The notes beneath the pieces are model-generated. The model saw nothing but the letters and a program-made list of their open reading frames with translations. It made no database searches and was not told the DNA's origin. DNA of 64,000 bases from Aliiglaciecola sp041538045 (GTDB taxonomy: Bacteria; Pseudomonadota; Gammaproteobacteria; Enterobacterales; Alteromonadaceae), in assembly GCF_041538045.1 (NCBI RefSeq), contig NZ_JBGOSE010000004.1:248001-312000 (forward strand). Direction: 5' to 3'. The translations under genes and the position numbers were made by a program. Of the stretch, positions 8,980 to 17,306 are shown piece by piece. Each line of letters starts with the position of its first letter. The stretch's first letter is position 1.

Positions 8980-9447
8980 ATGAAAATGCACAAAGGGTTA
9001 TTTGTATTCTCTATTTCCCTGTTATTTTTGGGTGTGATGTTGATTCAGGGCTGCTCCAGTCAGATGGCCGCTAATCTCAGAAAAGTAACCTACCCACCTG
9101 ATTTCAAATATGTGGAGCCGTCGCAGCTACGTTCAGATATGGATCGTCTGGCGCAACAAATGCGTATATTGGAGTTTGCGTTAAGCCAGCAACATGAGCC
9201 ACAAAGTGTCGGTTTTGCTAAGCAACAACAGCAAGTACTAACGACTTTGCAGAAGATTGAAAAGATAGCTTCTGGATTGCGCGCAGGAGATGCAGGAGCC
9301 AGTCACCCTTTTCTGCAAGACTATATGCGCGACTTTGTAAGTAAAGTAGACAATGCTCGAGTTGCCGCATCTTTAGAAAAACCTAGCTATTATTTGGCTG
9401 GCAAAGTGTCTGGAGCTTGCACCAATTGCCACAGCGTAAATCGCTAA
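8980..9447 (+). CDS. Lipoprotein with single C-terminal c-type haem motif
   Basis: This 155-residue protein has a lipoprotein signal peptide (lipobox LIQG-C25) and a helical middle (QLRSDMDRLAQQMRILEFAL, then LQKIEKIASGL). A CxxCH haem-attachment motif (CTNCH) lies at residues 147-151, five residues before the end. That places a covalently bound haem c at the tail of a membrane-anchored periplasmic helical protein, as in small helical cytochromes. The partner is unknown and no oxidase or reductase is adjacent. The start has AAGGCGG upstream. The stop codon lies inside the start of repeat copy D, so the repeat has inserted at, or replaced, the 3' end. Confidence 0.8.
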   Translation: MKMHKGLFVFSISLLFLGVMLIQGCSSQMAANLRKVTYPPDFKYVEPSQLRSDMDRLAQQMRILEFALSQQHEPQSVGFAKQQQQVLTTLQKIEKIASGLRAGDAGASHPFLQDYMRDFVSKVDNARVAASLEKPSYYLAGKVSGACTNCHSVNR

Positions 9448-9534
9448 ACCCGTTCAAAACTTAAAAAACCTGCGGGGTCAGATCCCGCTGGTTGAGCAAG
9501 TTACGGAGTGAAATTAACGGCTCTGACCCCGCAG
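9441..9534 (+). repeat. Dispersed repeat, copy D, with perfect 13-bp terminal inverted repeats
   Basis: This copy has CTGCGGGGTCAGA at 9470-9482 and its exact reverse complement TCTGACCCCGCAG at 9522-9534. The segment from 9441 to the right terminus matches copy C (6472-6559). It looks like a short non-autonomous element, such as a REP/MITE or the debris of a REP-type (Y1) transposase element. No transposase is present in the window. Confidence 0.8.
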
Positions 9535-9619
9535 AATTCTCAGTTCCTGTTTACAGTATTGGAACGTCTAGGTACTCTAGTCTGGATGTGATGCTGATGG
9601 CGCGAGAGAGAAAGAATAG

Positions 9620-10246
9620 ATGATACCCATTGAAACGATATTGATGTTTTTGGCTGCTTCTGTGGCACTTTCTTTTGCTCCAGGCCCAGACAATATCTTT
9701 GTGTTAACCCAATCTGCCTTAAATGGTCGCAAAGCGGGGATTTTAGTGACATTAGGGTTGTGTACTGGGTTATTTGTTCATACAGCAGCAGTTTCACTGG
9801 GGGTCGCTGTTATTTTTCAAACTTCTGCACTGGCATTCAATATTCTTAAAATCGTCGGCGCTGTTTATCTATTGTATTTAGCGTTTCAGGCTTTTCGAGC
9901 TGGCTCAACTCGATTCGAAGCAAAAGGAAATACCAAGTTGGCTTGGCAACAACTTTATTCACGGGGCATTATTATGAATATCACCAATCCTAAAGTAGCG
10001 ATATTTTTTCTTGCTTTTCTTCCTCAGTTTGCCGATCCCAATCGAGGTTCAGTTACTCTTCAGATTATAGTTTTTGGCGGTGTTTTTATCATTACCGCTC
10101 TTGTTGTTTTCAGCCTAATAGCTTGGTTTGCAGGTTTTCTAGGAGACTGGTTAAAAGGCTCGAGTAAAGCGCAAGTGGTGATGAATCGTGTTGCAGGGAC
10201 GGTGTTTGCCGGATTAGCGTTAAGACTTGTTTTAAGTGAACGTTAA
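9620..10246 (+). CDS. LysE/RhtB-family amino-acid exporter
   Basis: This 208-residue inner-membrane protein has about six hydrophobic segments. It carries the LysE/RhtB landmark FAPGPDN at about 18-24, the GLCTGLFVHTAA segment, and a KxxGxxYLLYLAFQAFR block. ITNPKVAIFFLAFLPQF matches the family's fourth segment. Members export amino acids or their derivatives (lysine, homoserine, threonine, leucine), driven by proton motive force. The substrate is not predictable. The gene is monocistronic, just downstream of repeat D, with a purine-rich GAGAGAAAG before ATG. Confidence 0.92.
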   Translation: MIPIETILMFLAASVALSFAPGPDNIFVLTQSALNGRKAGILVTLGLCTGLFVHTAAVSLGVAVIFQTSALAFNILKIVGAVYLLYLAFQAFRAGSTRFEAKGNTKLAWQQLYSRGIIMNITNPKVAIFFLAFLPQFADPNRGSVTLQIIVFGGVFIITALVVFSLIAWFAGFLGDWLKGSSKAQVVMNRVAGTVFAGLALRLVLSER

Positions 10247-10456
10247 ATTAACCGTCTACTTTAATTGTTGTGTATCTGTTTTTCCCTGAAGTTAGCTACC
10301 CAAGTTTAACCGAGCACTCTTTTGTCTTTCCAATAAAACATTTGTGAATTCGATTTTTCGAGCCACATGTTCATGAAATTAATATGCTGCTTTCACGTTC
10401 TCTATTCACTAACGTCATATTTTAGTGGGCGTGTTGTTGTTAATTTAAGGATGTCT

Positions 10457-11044
10457 ATGAAATCTTTTGTGTCTGCGCTGATATTCAGTGTGTCGATTTT
10501 TAGCGCTAATGTACAAGCTGATGAAACCATCTTAGCTGGTGGTTGTTTTTGGTGTATGGAGTCTGATTTTGAAAAGTTGGATGGTGTAAGCGATGTAGTA
10601 TCGGGTTTCACCGGCGGTGAAACGCCAAATCCCACCTACAACGGTAATCATAATGGCCATTATGAAGCCGTGAAAATTACCTATGATCCCAATGTTGTTA
10701 GCTATCGACAAATTTTGGCTCATTACTGGGTGAATATAGATCCTTTCGATGCTCAAGGACAGTTCTGTGATAAAGGTCACAGTTATTTAAGTGCCATTTT
10801 TGTGGCAAATGAAGAGGAAAAAGCCATTGCTGAAAAATCGAAAACAGCGGTACAAGCCAAGTTTCCCGAGCAAAAAGTCGTGACTCCCATATTAGCAGCT
10901 ACGCAGTTTTATCCCATTAAAGGGAAAGAAGTTGGCCATCAGGATTTTTATAAAAAGAGCCCTATACGTTATAAAATATATCGCTGGAATTGCGGTCGAG
11001 ATCAACGATTAGAAGAAATTTGGGGCGACAAAGCCAACCATTAA
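10457..11044 (+). CDS. msrA: Periplasmic peptide-methionine (S)-S-oxide reductase
   Basis: MsrA reduces methionine-S-sulfoxide in proteins. The catalytic motif GGCFWCMES is present, with Cys30 as the sulfenic-acid-forming residue, followed by the family blocks GHYEAVKITYDP, FDAQGQFCDKGHSY and EVGHQDFYKKSP. The ATG at 10457 is preferred: an AAGG sits six bases upstream and the protein then begins with a clean signal peptide (MKSFVSALIFSVSIFSANVQA), giving 195 residues. A longer in-frame reading from 10367 would spoil the signal peptide. It is therefore likely exported, which differs from cytoplasmic E. coli MsrA. No msrB is adjacent. Confidence 0.95.
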   Translation: MKSFVSALIFSVSIFSANVQADETILAGGCFWCMESDFEKLDGVSDVVSGFTGGETPNPTYNGNHNGHYEAVKITYDPNVVSYRQILAHYWVNIDPFDAQGQFCDKGHSYLSAIFVANEEEKAIAEKSKTAVQAKFPEQKVVTPILAATQFYPIKGKEVGHQDFYKKSPIRYKIYRWNCGRDQRLEEIWGDKANH

Positions 11045-11274
11045 GACACTGAAAATTATGCTGTTTGTGGGAATGTAAACATACGATGGCATAAAACGCT
11101 GTAAGCTGTATTTTATGTGAAGGTTTTGCTTTGCTAGCCGTTTGTTGGTTAAATTCACTTTTATATTGTAGTGGTTCAGGTTCTGTTATCTCAACAATTT
11201 ACAAAGCTACTTGTGGCAATATGATATTAATTGTCATTTTTGCTTACGTACCTCACTGATTTAAGGAAGATAGA

Positions 11275-12621
11275 TTGAAAAAATCATTCATTCTGGTTGT
11301 TCTCATCGCCAGTTTATTTGGCTGTAATTCCACCACTGAAAACAACTCAACCAAAACTAACCAAGATGTAAAAAATATGACGGTACAACGCAATCTAAAC
11401 AGTATCGCGACAGATTATGTGAAGTTGGTATTGCAAGCAGGACAGTTCGACGGTGATATTGTTGATGCCTATTACGGACCAGAAGAGCTTAAGCCGAAAG
11501 CATTACAAGAAGGTGCTAGTTTTCCTGGCGACGAGCTCAGTGCTAAAGCCGAAAAATTAATTCTCGAACTTGAAGCACTTGCACCCAATGCAGTACCAAA
11601 AGATCAACAAGCTCGCAAATTAATGTTAGAAAAACAACTGCTTGCAATCAAAACTAAGATAAATATGTTAGCTGGAGTGAAGTATAGTTTCGATGAAGAA
11701 GCTAGATTGTTATACGACGCTGCGCCACCTAAGTTTGAGCTCGCCTATTTTGATACTTTACTTACTGAGTTGAACAGTTTATTACCGGGAGAAGGGACTT
11801 TAAGTGAGCGTTATACAGATTTTACTAACCAATTTATTATCCCCAAAGATAAGTTAGAAATCGTTTTTAAAACCGCTATCGCAGAGGCACGAAAACGTAC
11901 TTTAACGAAAATCACTTTACCTAAAAACGAAAACTTTGAATTGGAATTTGTCACCGATAAAGCCTGGAGTGGATATAATTACTATCAAGGTAACGCACAA
12001 AGTCTTATCCAAATTAACACCGATTTGCCCATTTACATCAGTCGTGCCATTGATCTGGCGGCCCACGAAGGTTACCCAGGGCATCATGTATACAATGCAT
12101 TGTTAGAGCAAAAATTAGTGAACGAAAATCAATGGATGGAATTTTCTGTTTATCAATTATTTTCGCCTCAGTCTTTGATTGCCGAAGGTAGTGCTAACTA
12201 TGGGATTGAGGTTGCTTTTCCAGGAGAGTCTCGACTTACCTATGAAAAAGAAGTGCTGTTTCCATTGGCTGGTTTGGATGTAAGTAAGGCTGACTTGTAT
12301 TACAAGGTTAGTGAGCTATATGGAAAATTAACTTATGCTGGAAATGAAGCAGCAAGACAATACTTGAATGGCATGCTTACCAGAGATGAAGCTGCAAAGT
12401 TAATGCAAAGATATCAGCTGTACACACCAGAAAAAGCCGTGCAAAGAACCCGTTTTATCGACAAGTATCGAAGTTATGTTATCAATTACAACCTTGGTAA
12501 AGACTTGGTGGCGGACTATGTAATATCAAATGGAGGTACGGCAACCAACATCGATAAACGTTGGCAAGTATTTGAAGAGTTATTAAGTAACCCAAAAACC
12601 GCCAGCATGATTGCGAACTAG
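11275..12621 (+). CDS. DUF885-family lipoprotein, putative zinc metallopeptidase
   Basis: This 448-residue protein has a lipoprotein signal (lipobox LFG-C) and the DUF885 layout. A helical N-terminal half is followed by the motif AHEGYPGHH at about 263-271, where the HExxxxxH arrangement presumably binds zinc, and a conserved SLIAEGSANYG block downstream that can supply the third ligand. Peptidase activity is inferred by analogy. The start is TTG, supported by AAGGAAG five bases upstream; no better in-frame ATG precedes the signal sequence. It is monocistronic and probably sits on the inner leaflet of the outer membrane. Confidence 0.85.
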   Translation: MKKSFILVVLIASLFGCNSTTENNSTKTNQDVKNMTVQRNLNSIATDYVKLVLQAGQFDGDIVDAYYGPEELKPKALQEGASFPGDELSAKAEKLILELEALAPNAVPKDQQARKLMLEKQLLAIKTKINMLAGVKYSFDEEARLLYDAAPPKFELAYFDTLLTELNSLLPGEGTLSERYTDFTNQFIIPKDKLEIVFKTAIAEARKRTLTKITLPKNENFELEFVTDKAWSGYNYYQGNAQSLIQINTDLPIYISRAIDLAAHEGYPGHHVYNALLEQKLVNENQWMEFSVYQLFSPQSLIAEGSANYGIEVAFPGESRLTYEKEVLFPLAGLDVSKADLYYKVSELYGKLTYAGNEAARQYLNGMLTRDEAAKLMQRYQLYTPEKAVQRTRFIDKYRSYVINYNLGKDLVADYVISNGGTATNIDKRWQVFEELLSNPKTASMIAN

Positions 12622-12701
12622 GCTAAACCTTTAGCTTTTGACAATGTAAGTGAAAAAACGGTATCTGCGAAAGCTGATGGGATTTAACTAAAAGCAGTGG
12701 C

Positions 12702-12733
12702 TCTGACCCCGCAGGTTTATGCTGCGGGGCAGA
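12702..12733 (+). repeat. Two outward-facing element ends forming a hairpin
   Basis: TCTGACCCCGCAG (right terminus) is followed after seven or eight bases by CTGCGGGGCAGA (left terminus). This is the reverse order of copy D, as if two elements abut. The sequence can fold as CCCCGCA / TGCGGGG. Confidence 0.65.
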
Positions 12734-12931
12734 TTTGTTGCAGTTTCGTTTATTCATTCACACTGGGCTTAGCTGTGCATCTGCTTCATAAAACCAGAAA
12801 ATATATGCCACAAAAAATGAAAAGCTTTCTCGATTTTGCAGCACCTAAATTAAAAGCGGAAGTGGCAGCTTTAAATGATTAAACAATTTATGCGCGGCCA
12901 AGTAGTTTTTGACCCTTGGCTTAGTGCTTTG

Positions 12932-13153
12932 TTATCGATTTAAGCGTTCTATTCGGTTCAATCTGCCAAGTGCGGTTTTAGTTTTAGGATCATCCACTTT
13001 TCCCGTTTCACCGGTATACCACCTAATTGACTCTTCTAGGTTTGCGTTAATCTGATAACTGTCTTTTGCATAACTGTGAAAAGACGCGGGGCCAAAAAGT
13101 ACTGTGAGCAAGCAAAAGGATCGCAAAATTGATAGTAGATAATAACTTTTCAT
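12932..13153 (-). CDS. Small exported protein, unknown function
   Basis: This 73-residue ORF has a signal peptide (hydrophobic residues about 7-28, ending FHSYAK) and a short mature part with IRWYTGETGKVDDPKTKTALGRLNR. The signal peptide and ordinary codon use make it a credible small secreted gene. I recognise no family. It lies upstream of the TonB receptor on the opposite side of a 280-bp gap and has no obvious partner. Confidence 0.55.
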   Translation of the reverse strand: MKSYYLLSILRSFCLLTVLFGPASFHSYAKDSYQINANLEESIRWYTGETGKVDDPKTKTALGRLNRIERLNR

Positions 13154-13383
13154 TTTAGGGTTACAACTTGAGTTTTAATCATTAAATTGCTTTGGAAAAG
13201 TTGATATCAACTTAGGTAGTAGCTAATTCTAGGTTTGTTACTCGAACAATCGATTCTTAGATTACAAGCTAATCAAATTCGATTCAATGAACTTTTAAAA
13301 AATGAAATTACTATTATAAACAGATATTTAAAATGGAAAAAAAGGATGGGCTTTTAGGCTGTATTGACAAACTATTGATCGCT

Positions 13384-13417
13384 CTCTTTAGTTGAACCGC
13401 GTAGCTCAACCAAAGAG
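13384..13417 (-). terminator. Stem-loop downstream of siderophore receptor
   Basis: The arms CTCTTT-A-GTTGA and TCAAC-C-AAAGAG pair over 11 of 12 bases, just beyond the receptor stop codon. There is no strong T-run on the minus strand, so termination strength is uncertain. Confidence 0.5.
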
Positions 13418-13433
13418 GGCAAGTGTTTTTAGT

Positions 13434-15524
13434 TTAGAAAGATGCTTTAACTGCAAGTCTTGCAGTAGCACCATCACCGATAGTGACGTTATTAGTGCCA
13501 CCACCTGCTAGATAATCTTCATCTAAAAGGTTTTCAATGTTCAAACGAAAATCGACGTTTTTACCCATTAAGTGAGTGCGGTAAGTTGCACCTACATCAA
13601 CACGAGCATAACCATCTTTGCTTACAGTATTGGCATTGTTGGCAAAACGTTCGCCTTGATAGAAAACACCGGCATTAAGCGCGAGTTTTTCATTCACTTC
13701 GTAACGAGACCAAATTGAAGCAGACCATTTTGGCGCATCGGCAGGAGTGTTACCTTGAAAAGTTTCATCAACTTCATATTCAGCATGTAAATACATTGCA
13801 GAAGTCATTACAAACCACTTGTCGGTAACCGCTCCTTGGGCAGATATTTCAAAGCCCTTATGTGTTTGCAAACCAGACTGGGTAGTCACAGTTTCATAAT
13901 CTGGGTCGTCGTTCAATTGCTCAGAAATTAACGTACCTGATTTTTCAATATTGAAAATAGCGGTATTGATTAACAAACGATCTGATACTTCCCACTTAGC
14001 GCCTATCTCAATTTGCTTAGAGGTGGTTGCATCAATTTCCATACCGAAGTTTCTATCTAACTCATTTTCAATAGTTTCACTTGATTGAGGCTCAAAACCT
14101 TCTGAATAATTAACATAGATAGTACTGTTTTCAGCTGGGTGATAAAGCACACCAACTTTAGGTAATAATGACTCGTTATCAGCCCCTTCTCGGTTTTGTT
14201 TGTCGTAACGACCGCCAATGGCTACTTGCCATTGTTCACTAAAGGTCATTAAGTCTTGGAAATAAACCCCATAATAATCGTATTCAGTGGTACTGAGAGT
14301 TTCATCTCTGTGATAATCAAGATCTGGGACTGTTGGTTCAATATCACCTGGCGTGAAGGTAAGAGCGTCGCCTCGTTCAATTAATTGACCGTAGTAATAA
14401 TCTAAGCCGTTAGCACCAAATAATAGATTATGTTCAACACCACCGATGTTCACTTCACCATTTAAATCGATAAATGCCGTTTTAAATTGCCAGTCATCAA
14501 AACGATCGTAAGGGTTCGAGTTATAACTATCACCTGTTTGATAACCTGAGGGTAAACTAGGTGATGATTCGAAGCGTTGACGTTCAAAGGTTTGCTCGTT
14601 ATAACCAAGTTTTACTTCCCATTCTGGGTTGATGAAATAGGTTAACTTAACGCCAATATTTTCTACTGTGATATCAGTAAATGCCCACGAAAAGTCATTA
14701 ATCGTGTGCTTTTCGCTAACAATATCACCATTGCTATCGAGCCATGCGCCAGTGTCTAAACCTGCTTTATCATTGGTACGATCATAGTAGGCATTAAGTA
14801 CAAAATCGTCGCTAAACTGATGTTCTAACACAAGGAAACCTAAGAAACGGTCACGTTCACGGGTCTCAGCATTTTGATAATCGCGATCAAAGTTTACGTC
14901 TTGTTTAACGATAACTGCACGGTAGTTAGTATCTGCCATGATTTCGCCACCAGCATCGAGCATGAAGCGAGTAGAACCAAGTTGATCGGTATCCGCTGTT
15001 ACTTCTAGAAAACGTGATTTAGTTGGCTGTTTAGTGACCATGTTGATCAGGCCACCTGGTGCAGATTGTCCGTATAAAATACTTGAAGGGCCTTTGATTA
15101 CTTCCACACGGGATAAGGTTTCAATTGGTTGTTGATAATGAGACCAGTGCTGATGTCCGTCACGCAAATAACCAGTAGATGAACTTAATTCAAACCCTCT
15201 AGAACTGAAAACTTCACGATTACGCTGTTTAGTACCTGGAGATAAACTTGCGTCATTGTTAAGCACTTCACCCAGTGTAGTAGCTAACTGCTCATTAATA
15301 ATAGTGTCGGGAATGACCGTTACTGCTTGCGCGGTTTCCAATAGTGGAATGTTGCTGCGCATAGCACCAGAAGCATCCTGCACTTGGTAGTCGTTAAAGT
15401 AAGTACCATTTACGCTAATGATTTCAAGATCGTTTTCACTACTGCTCGAGTCCGGTGTCTGAGCTGCACTTGATAGTGACATTAGCCCTAAGCTAACGCC
15501 AATGAAAATCTGGTTAAATTGCAT
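13434..15524 (-). CDS. TonB-dependent siderophore receptor (FhuE/FoxA-like)
   Basis: This 696-residue outer-membrane receptor has a signal peptide (ending SSAAQT), a Ton-box-like segment (LEIISVNG), and a plug domain with the siderophore-receptor signatures ETAQAVTVIPDTII, RGFELSSSTGYLRDG, RVEVIKGPSSILYGQSAPGGLINMVTK. The 22-strand barrel ends in an aromatic residue (KASF). The plug signatures are those of the TonB-siderophore subfamily (hydroxamate or catecholate siderophores). AGGA lies upstream of ATG. A Fur-like palindrome is present about 60 bp upstream. No siderophore biosynthesis or periplasmic transporter gene is nearby, so it may take up foreign siderophores. Confidence 0.92.
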   Translation of the reverse strand: MQFNQIFIGVSLGLMSLSSAAQTPDSSSSENDLEIISVNGTYFNDYQVQDASGAMRSNIPLLETAQAVTVIPDTIINEQLATTLGEVLNNDASLSPGTKQRNREVFSSRGFELSSSTGYLRDGHQHWSHYQQPIETLSRVEVIKGPSSILYGQSAPGGLINMVTKQPTKSRFLEVTADTDQLGSTRFMLDAGGEIMADTNYRAVIVKQDVNFDRDYQNAETRERDRFLGFLVLEHQFSDDFVLNAYYDRTNDKAGLDTGAWLDSNGDIVSEKHTINDFSWAFTDITVENIGVKLTYFINPEWEVKLGYNEQTFERQRFESSPSLPSGYQTGDSYNSNPYDRFDDWQFKTAFIDLNGEVNIGGVEHNLLFGANGLDYYYGQLIERGDALTFTPGDIEPTVPDLDYHRDETLSTTEYDYYGVYFQDLMTFSEQWQVAIGGRYDKQNREGADNESLLPKVGVLYHPAENSTIYVNYSEGFEPQSSETIENELDRNFGMEIDATTSKQIEIGAKWEVSDRLLINTAIFNIEKSGTLISEQLNDDPDYETVTTQSGLQTHKGFEISAQGAVTDKWFVMTSAMYLHAEYEVDETFQGNTPADAPKWSASIWSRYEVNEKLALNAGVFYQGERFANNANTVSKDGYARVDVGATYRTHLMGKNVDFRLNIENLLDEDYLAGGGTNNVTIGDGATARLAVKASF

Positions 15525-15846
15525 GAAAAGTCCTGAAAAAATAGTTTAACTAAATCGTGTGGAAGAGGATGTTAACACAAACGCGAATGATATCAATTCC
15601 TATTTGTGGATTGATAGTGAATATAATGGAACAAATAGACATAAAAATTGTCTTTAAAAATTAACTTTGACAGTACCTTGATTGATGAGGGGTATATACT
15701 TGAGTGCTTGACTCAGTACGAGTTTTTGAAGAATTATAAAGTGGTATTCATGGCTACTAGATTGAATTTTAAACTGCCGCTATCGCTTTTTACTATGAGC
15801 CGGAGTTGCAACAATGGCAATAGCTGGAGAGCTATTATTGCTTATT
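15525..15846. other. Promoter region of siderophore receptor
   Basis: Apart from the Fur-like box at 15583-15601 nothing is recognised. A 90-codon reading on the + strand here is not convincing (see rejected items). Confidence 0.45.
15583..15601. promoter_or_regulatory. Candidate Fur box upstream of siderophore receptor
   Basis: GCGAATGATATCAATTCCT matches the 19-bp Fur consensus at about 11 positions, with an intact AATGATA half. It lies about 60 bp before the receptor ATG. Confidence 0.45.
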
Positions 15847-16020
15847 TTATGTGTAATACATTATCAACTGAATCACTACCATCACCACTAACAAAGGCAA
15901 TATCCAGCGACTCATTTTAGACATTTGTTGCGAAGATAATCTGAAATTTGAACGTTCAAGCAGTGGAATTACAACCAACAGGCTAATTAACAAAACGCCT
16001 AGCAATATTAATACAGTCAT
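15847..16020 (-). CDS. 57-residue two-helix membrane protein
   Basis: This small gene begins MTVLILLGVLLISLLVVIPL and ends WILPLLVVMVVIQLIMYYT. It has two hydrophobic helices (residues ~2-20 and ~39-54) joined by a polar loop (LERSNFRLSSQQMSKMSR). GAGGAG lies six bases before the ATG, a strong ribosome-binding site. Length, topology and ribosome-binding site together argue for a real small inner-membrane protein that length cut-offs would miss. It ends 320 bp from the siderophore receptor start and could be transcribed towards it. No family is recognised. Confidence 0.65.
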   Translation of the reverse strand: MTVLILLGVLLISLLVVIPLLERSNFRLSSQQMSKMSRWILPLLVVMVVIQLIMYYT

Positions 16021-16285
16021 TTTTACTCCTCTATCTACTAGCCTTAGTGGGCTCTTTGTGTGTTCGAGGATTCACCACTAGCACGCAAAACACATAAATG
16101 CCACATCATTATAGATATGTGGGGAAGAGTGGCGAATTCAACCTAAATGATCTGTTGAGGTTCGTTCCAACTCTTTTTCCAGTGCAACAGTAGTGGAATA
16201 ATTAGGAATAGCGTAATTTGCTTTTTTTTGTATCACGCATAGGTGATACTTGCGCCAAAATATTGTTAGGTATAGCAAAAAATTC

Positions 16286-17224
16286 ATGTTGAAACGTAGT
16301 ATTTGGCAATTGATTACCGTATCAGTAATCATTGCAGTAATAATAATTTGCTCATCTATTTACACTCTCTACAGTAAAAAACATATTGATATTGATCCTA
16401 AACTCCATGAGATTTCAGGTATTGAGATAGATAAAAGAGGGCGTTTATGGGCCATAAATGATAGTGGAGATGATCCGAAGCTCTACCAAATTACAGCAGA
16501 CGGTTCTATTGCCAAAGAGATCTTAGTAACCAATGCCAAGAACATTGATTGGGAAGATATGACCCAAAATAGCTTTGGTCATTTTTTTCTGGGAGATTTT
16601 GGCAATAACGATAATTCCCGTAGATGGCTGACTATCTACAAGATAGAAAACCCCATTGATATAAAGGGAAACACTACAGAAGCGGAAATCATTAAGTTTA
16701 CCTATCCTGAATTAGACGACACACCTGTAACGCCGGATAAAAGAAACTACGATTTAGAAGCATTTGTGGAGTTTGATCGGCATTTATATTTATTTACTAA
16801 GAATAGAACAGAACCTTTCGATGGTATTACCAATGTTTATAAAGTGGGTGATCATGCGGCCAATTTTGACGCAGAACTAATTGGCTCTTTTAAAACTTGT
16901 ACAACTATGGGGAAACTATGCTGGATAACATCTGCCGCATTAAGCCCCAACAGAAAACAATTAGCCTTATTGGATTCAACCAGTATCTGGCTATTCGAGA
17001 ACTATCAAGACGATAAGTTTTTTTCAGGGGATATTTCACGCATCGATTTAGGTATTGTCACCCAAAAAGAAGCGATTACTTTCTTAGATGATAATACTGT
17101 TGTATTCACTGATGAGTCTTTTCGAGGTGTTGGCGGCAATGCTTATGTACTGAATCTGGACGAAGTACCTAGAACAGCAATTCGTCAGGCTATTAAAAAA
17201 GTTAACCCCCAAGACAGCAACTAA
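16286..17224 (+). CDS. Membrane-anchored propeller-like protein, unknown function
   Basis: A single N-terminal helix (IWQLITVSVIIAVIIICSSIY) anchors or exports this 312-residue protein. The rest has repeats reminiscent of a beta-propeller or SMP-30-like fold: EISGIEIDKRGRLWAINDSGDDPKLYQI, DWEDMT, LFLGDFGNNDNSR, and later TSAALSPNRKQLALLDSTSIWLFE. Such EISGI...INDSGD proteins are common in marine bacteria but lack an assigned function. I prefer the ATG at 16286; a TTG at 16250 in frame would add 12 residues before the helix, and neither has a strong ribosome-binding site. A stem-loop with T-run follows, separating it from the convergent chemoreceptor gene. Confidence 0.75.
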   Translation: MLKRSIWQLITVSVIIAVIIICSSIYTLYSKKHIDIDPKLHEISGIEIDKRGRLWAINDSGDDPKLYQITADGSIAKEILVTNAKNIDWEDMTQNSFGHFFLGDFGNNDNSRRWLTIYKIENPIDIKGNTTEAEIIKFTYPELDDTPVTPDKRNYDLEAFVEFDRHLYLFTKNRTEPFDGITNVYKVGDHAANFDAELIGSFKTCTTMGKLCWITSAALSPNRKQLALLDSTSIWLFENYQDDKFFSGDISRIDLGIVTQKEAITFLDDNTVVFTDESFRGVGGNAYVLNLDEVPRTAIRQAIKKVNPQDSN

Positions 17225-17268
17225 CTTGGTTAAGGGATTGAATCCCAATCAAGTTAACTGATTTTTTA
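17222..17268 (+). terminator. Terminator after propeller-like gene
   Basis: An inverted repeat (AACTTG...GGGATT paired with AATCCC...CAAGTT) is followed by GATTTTTTAG. Confidence 0.7.
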
Positions 17269-17306
17269 GATCTTTCCTTGAAGAGCCTCATTCGCTTCGA
17301 AAACTG

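Noticed and set aside
12697..12882. 61-codon frame on + strand
   Set aside because: It starts inside the repeat hairpin with a GTG lacking a ribosome-binding site and has no recognisable protein pattern.
15648..15920. 90-codon frame on + strand next to the siderophore receptor promoter
   Set aside because: A TTG start without ribosome-binding site and random composition; the opposite strand at 15847-16020 carries a far better small gene.
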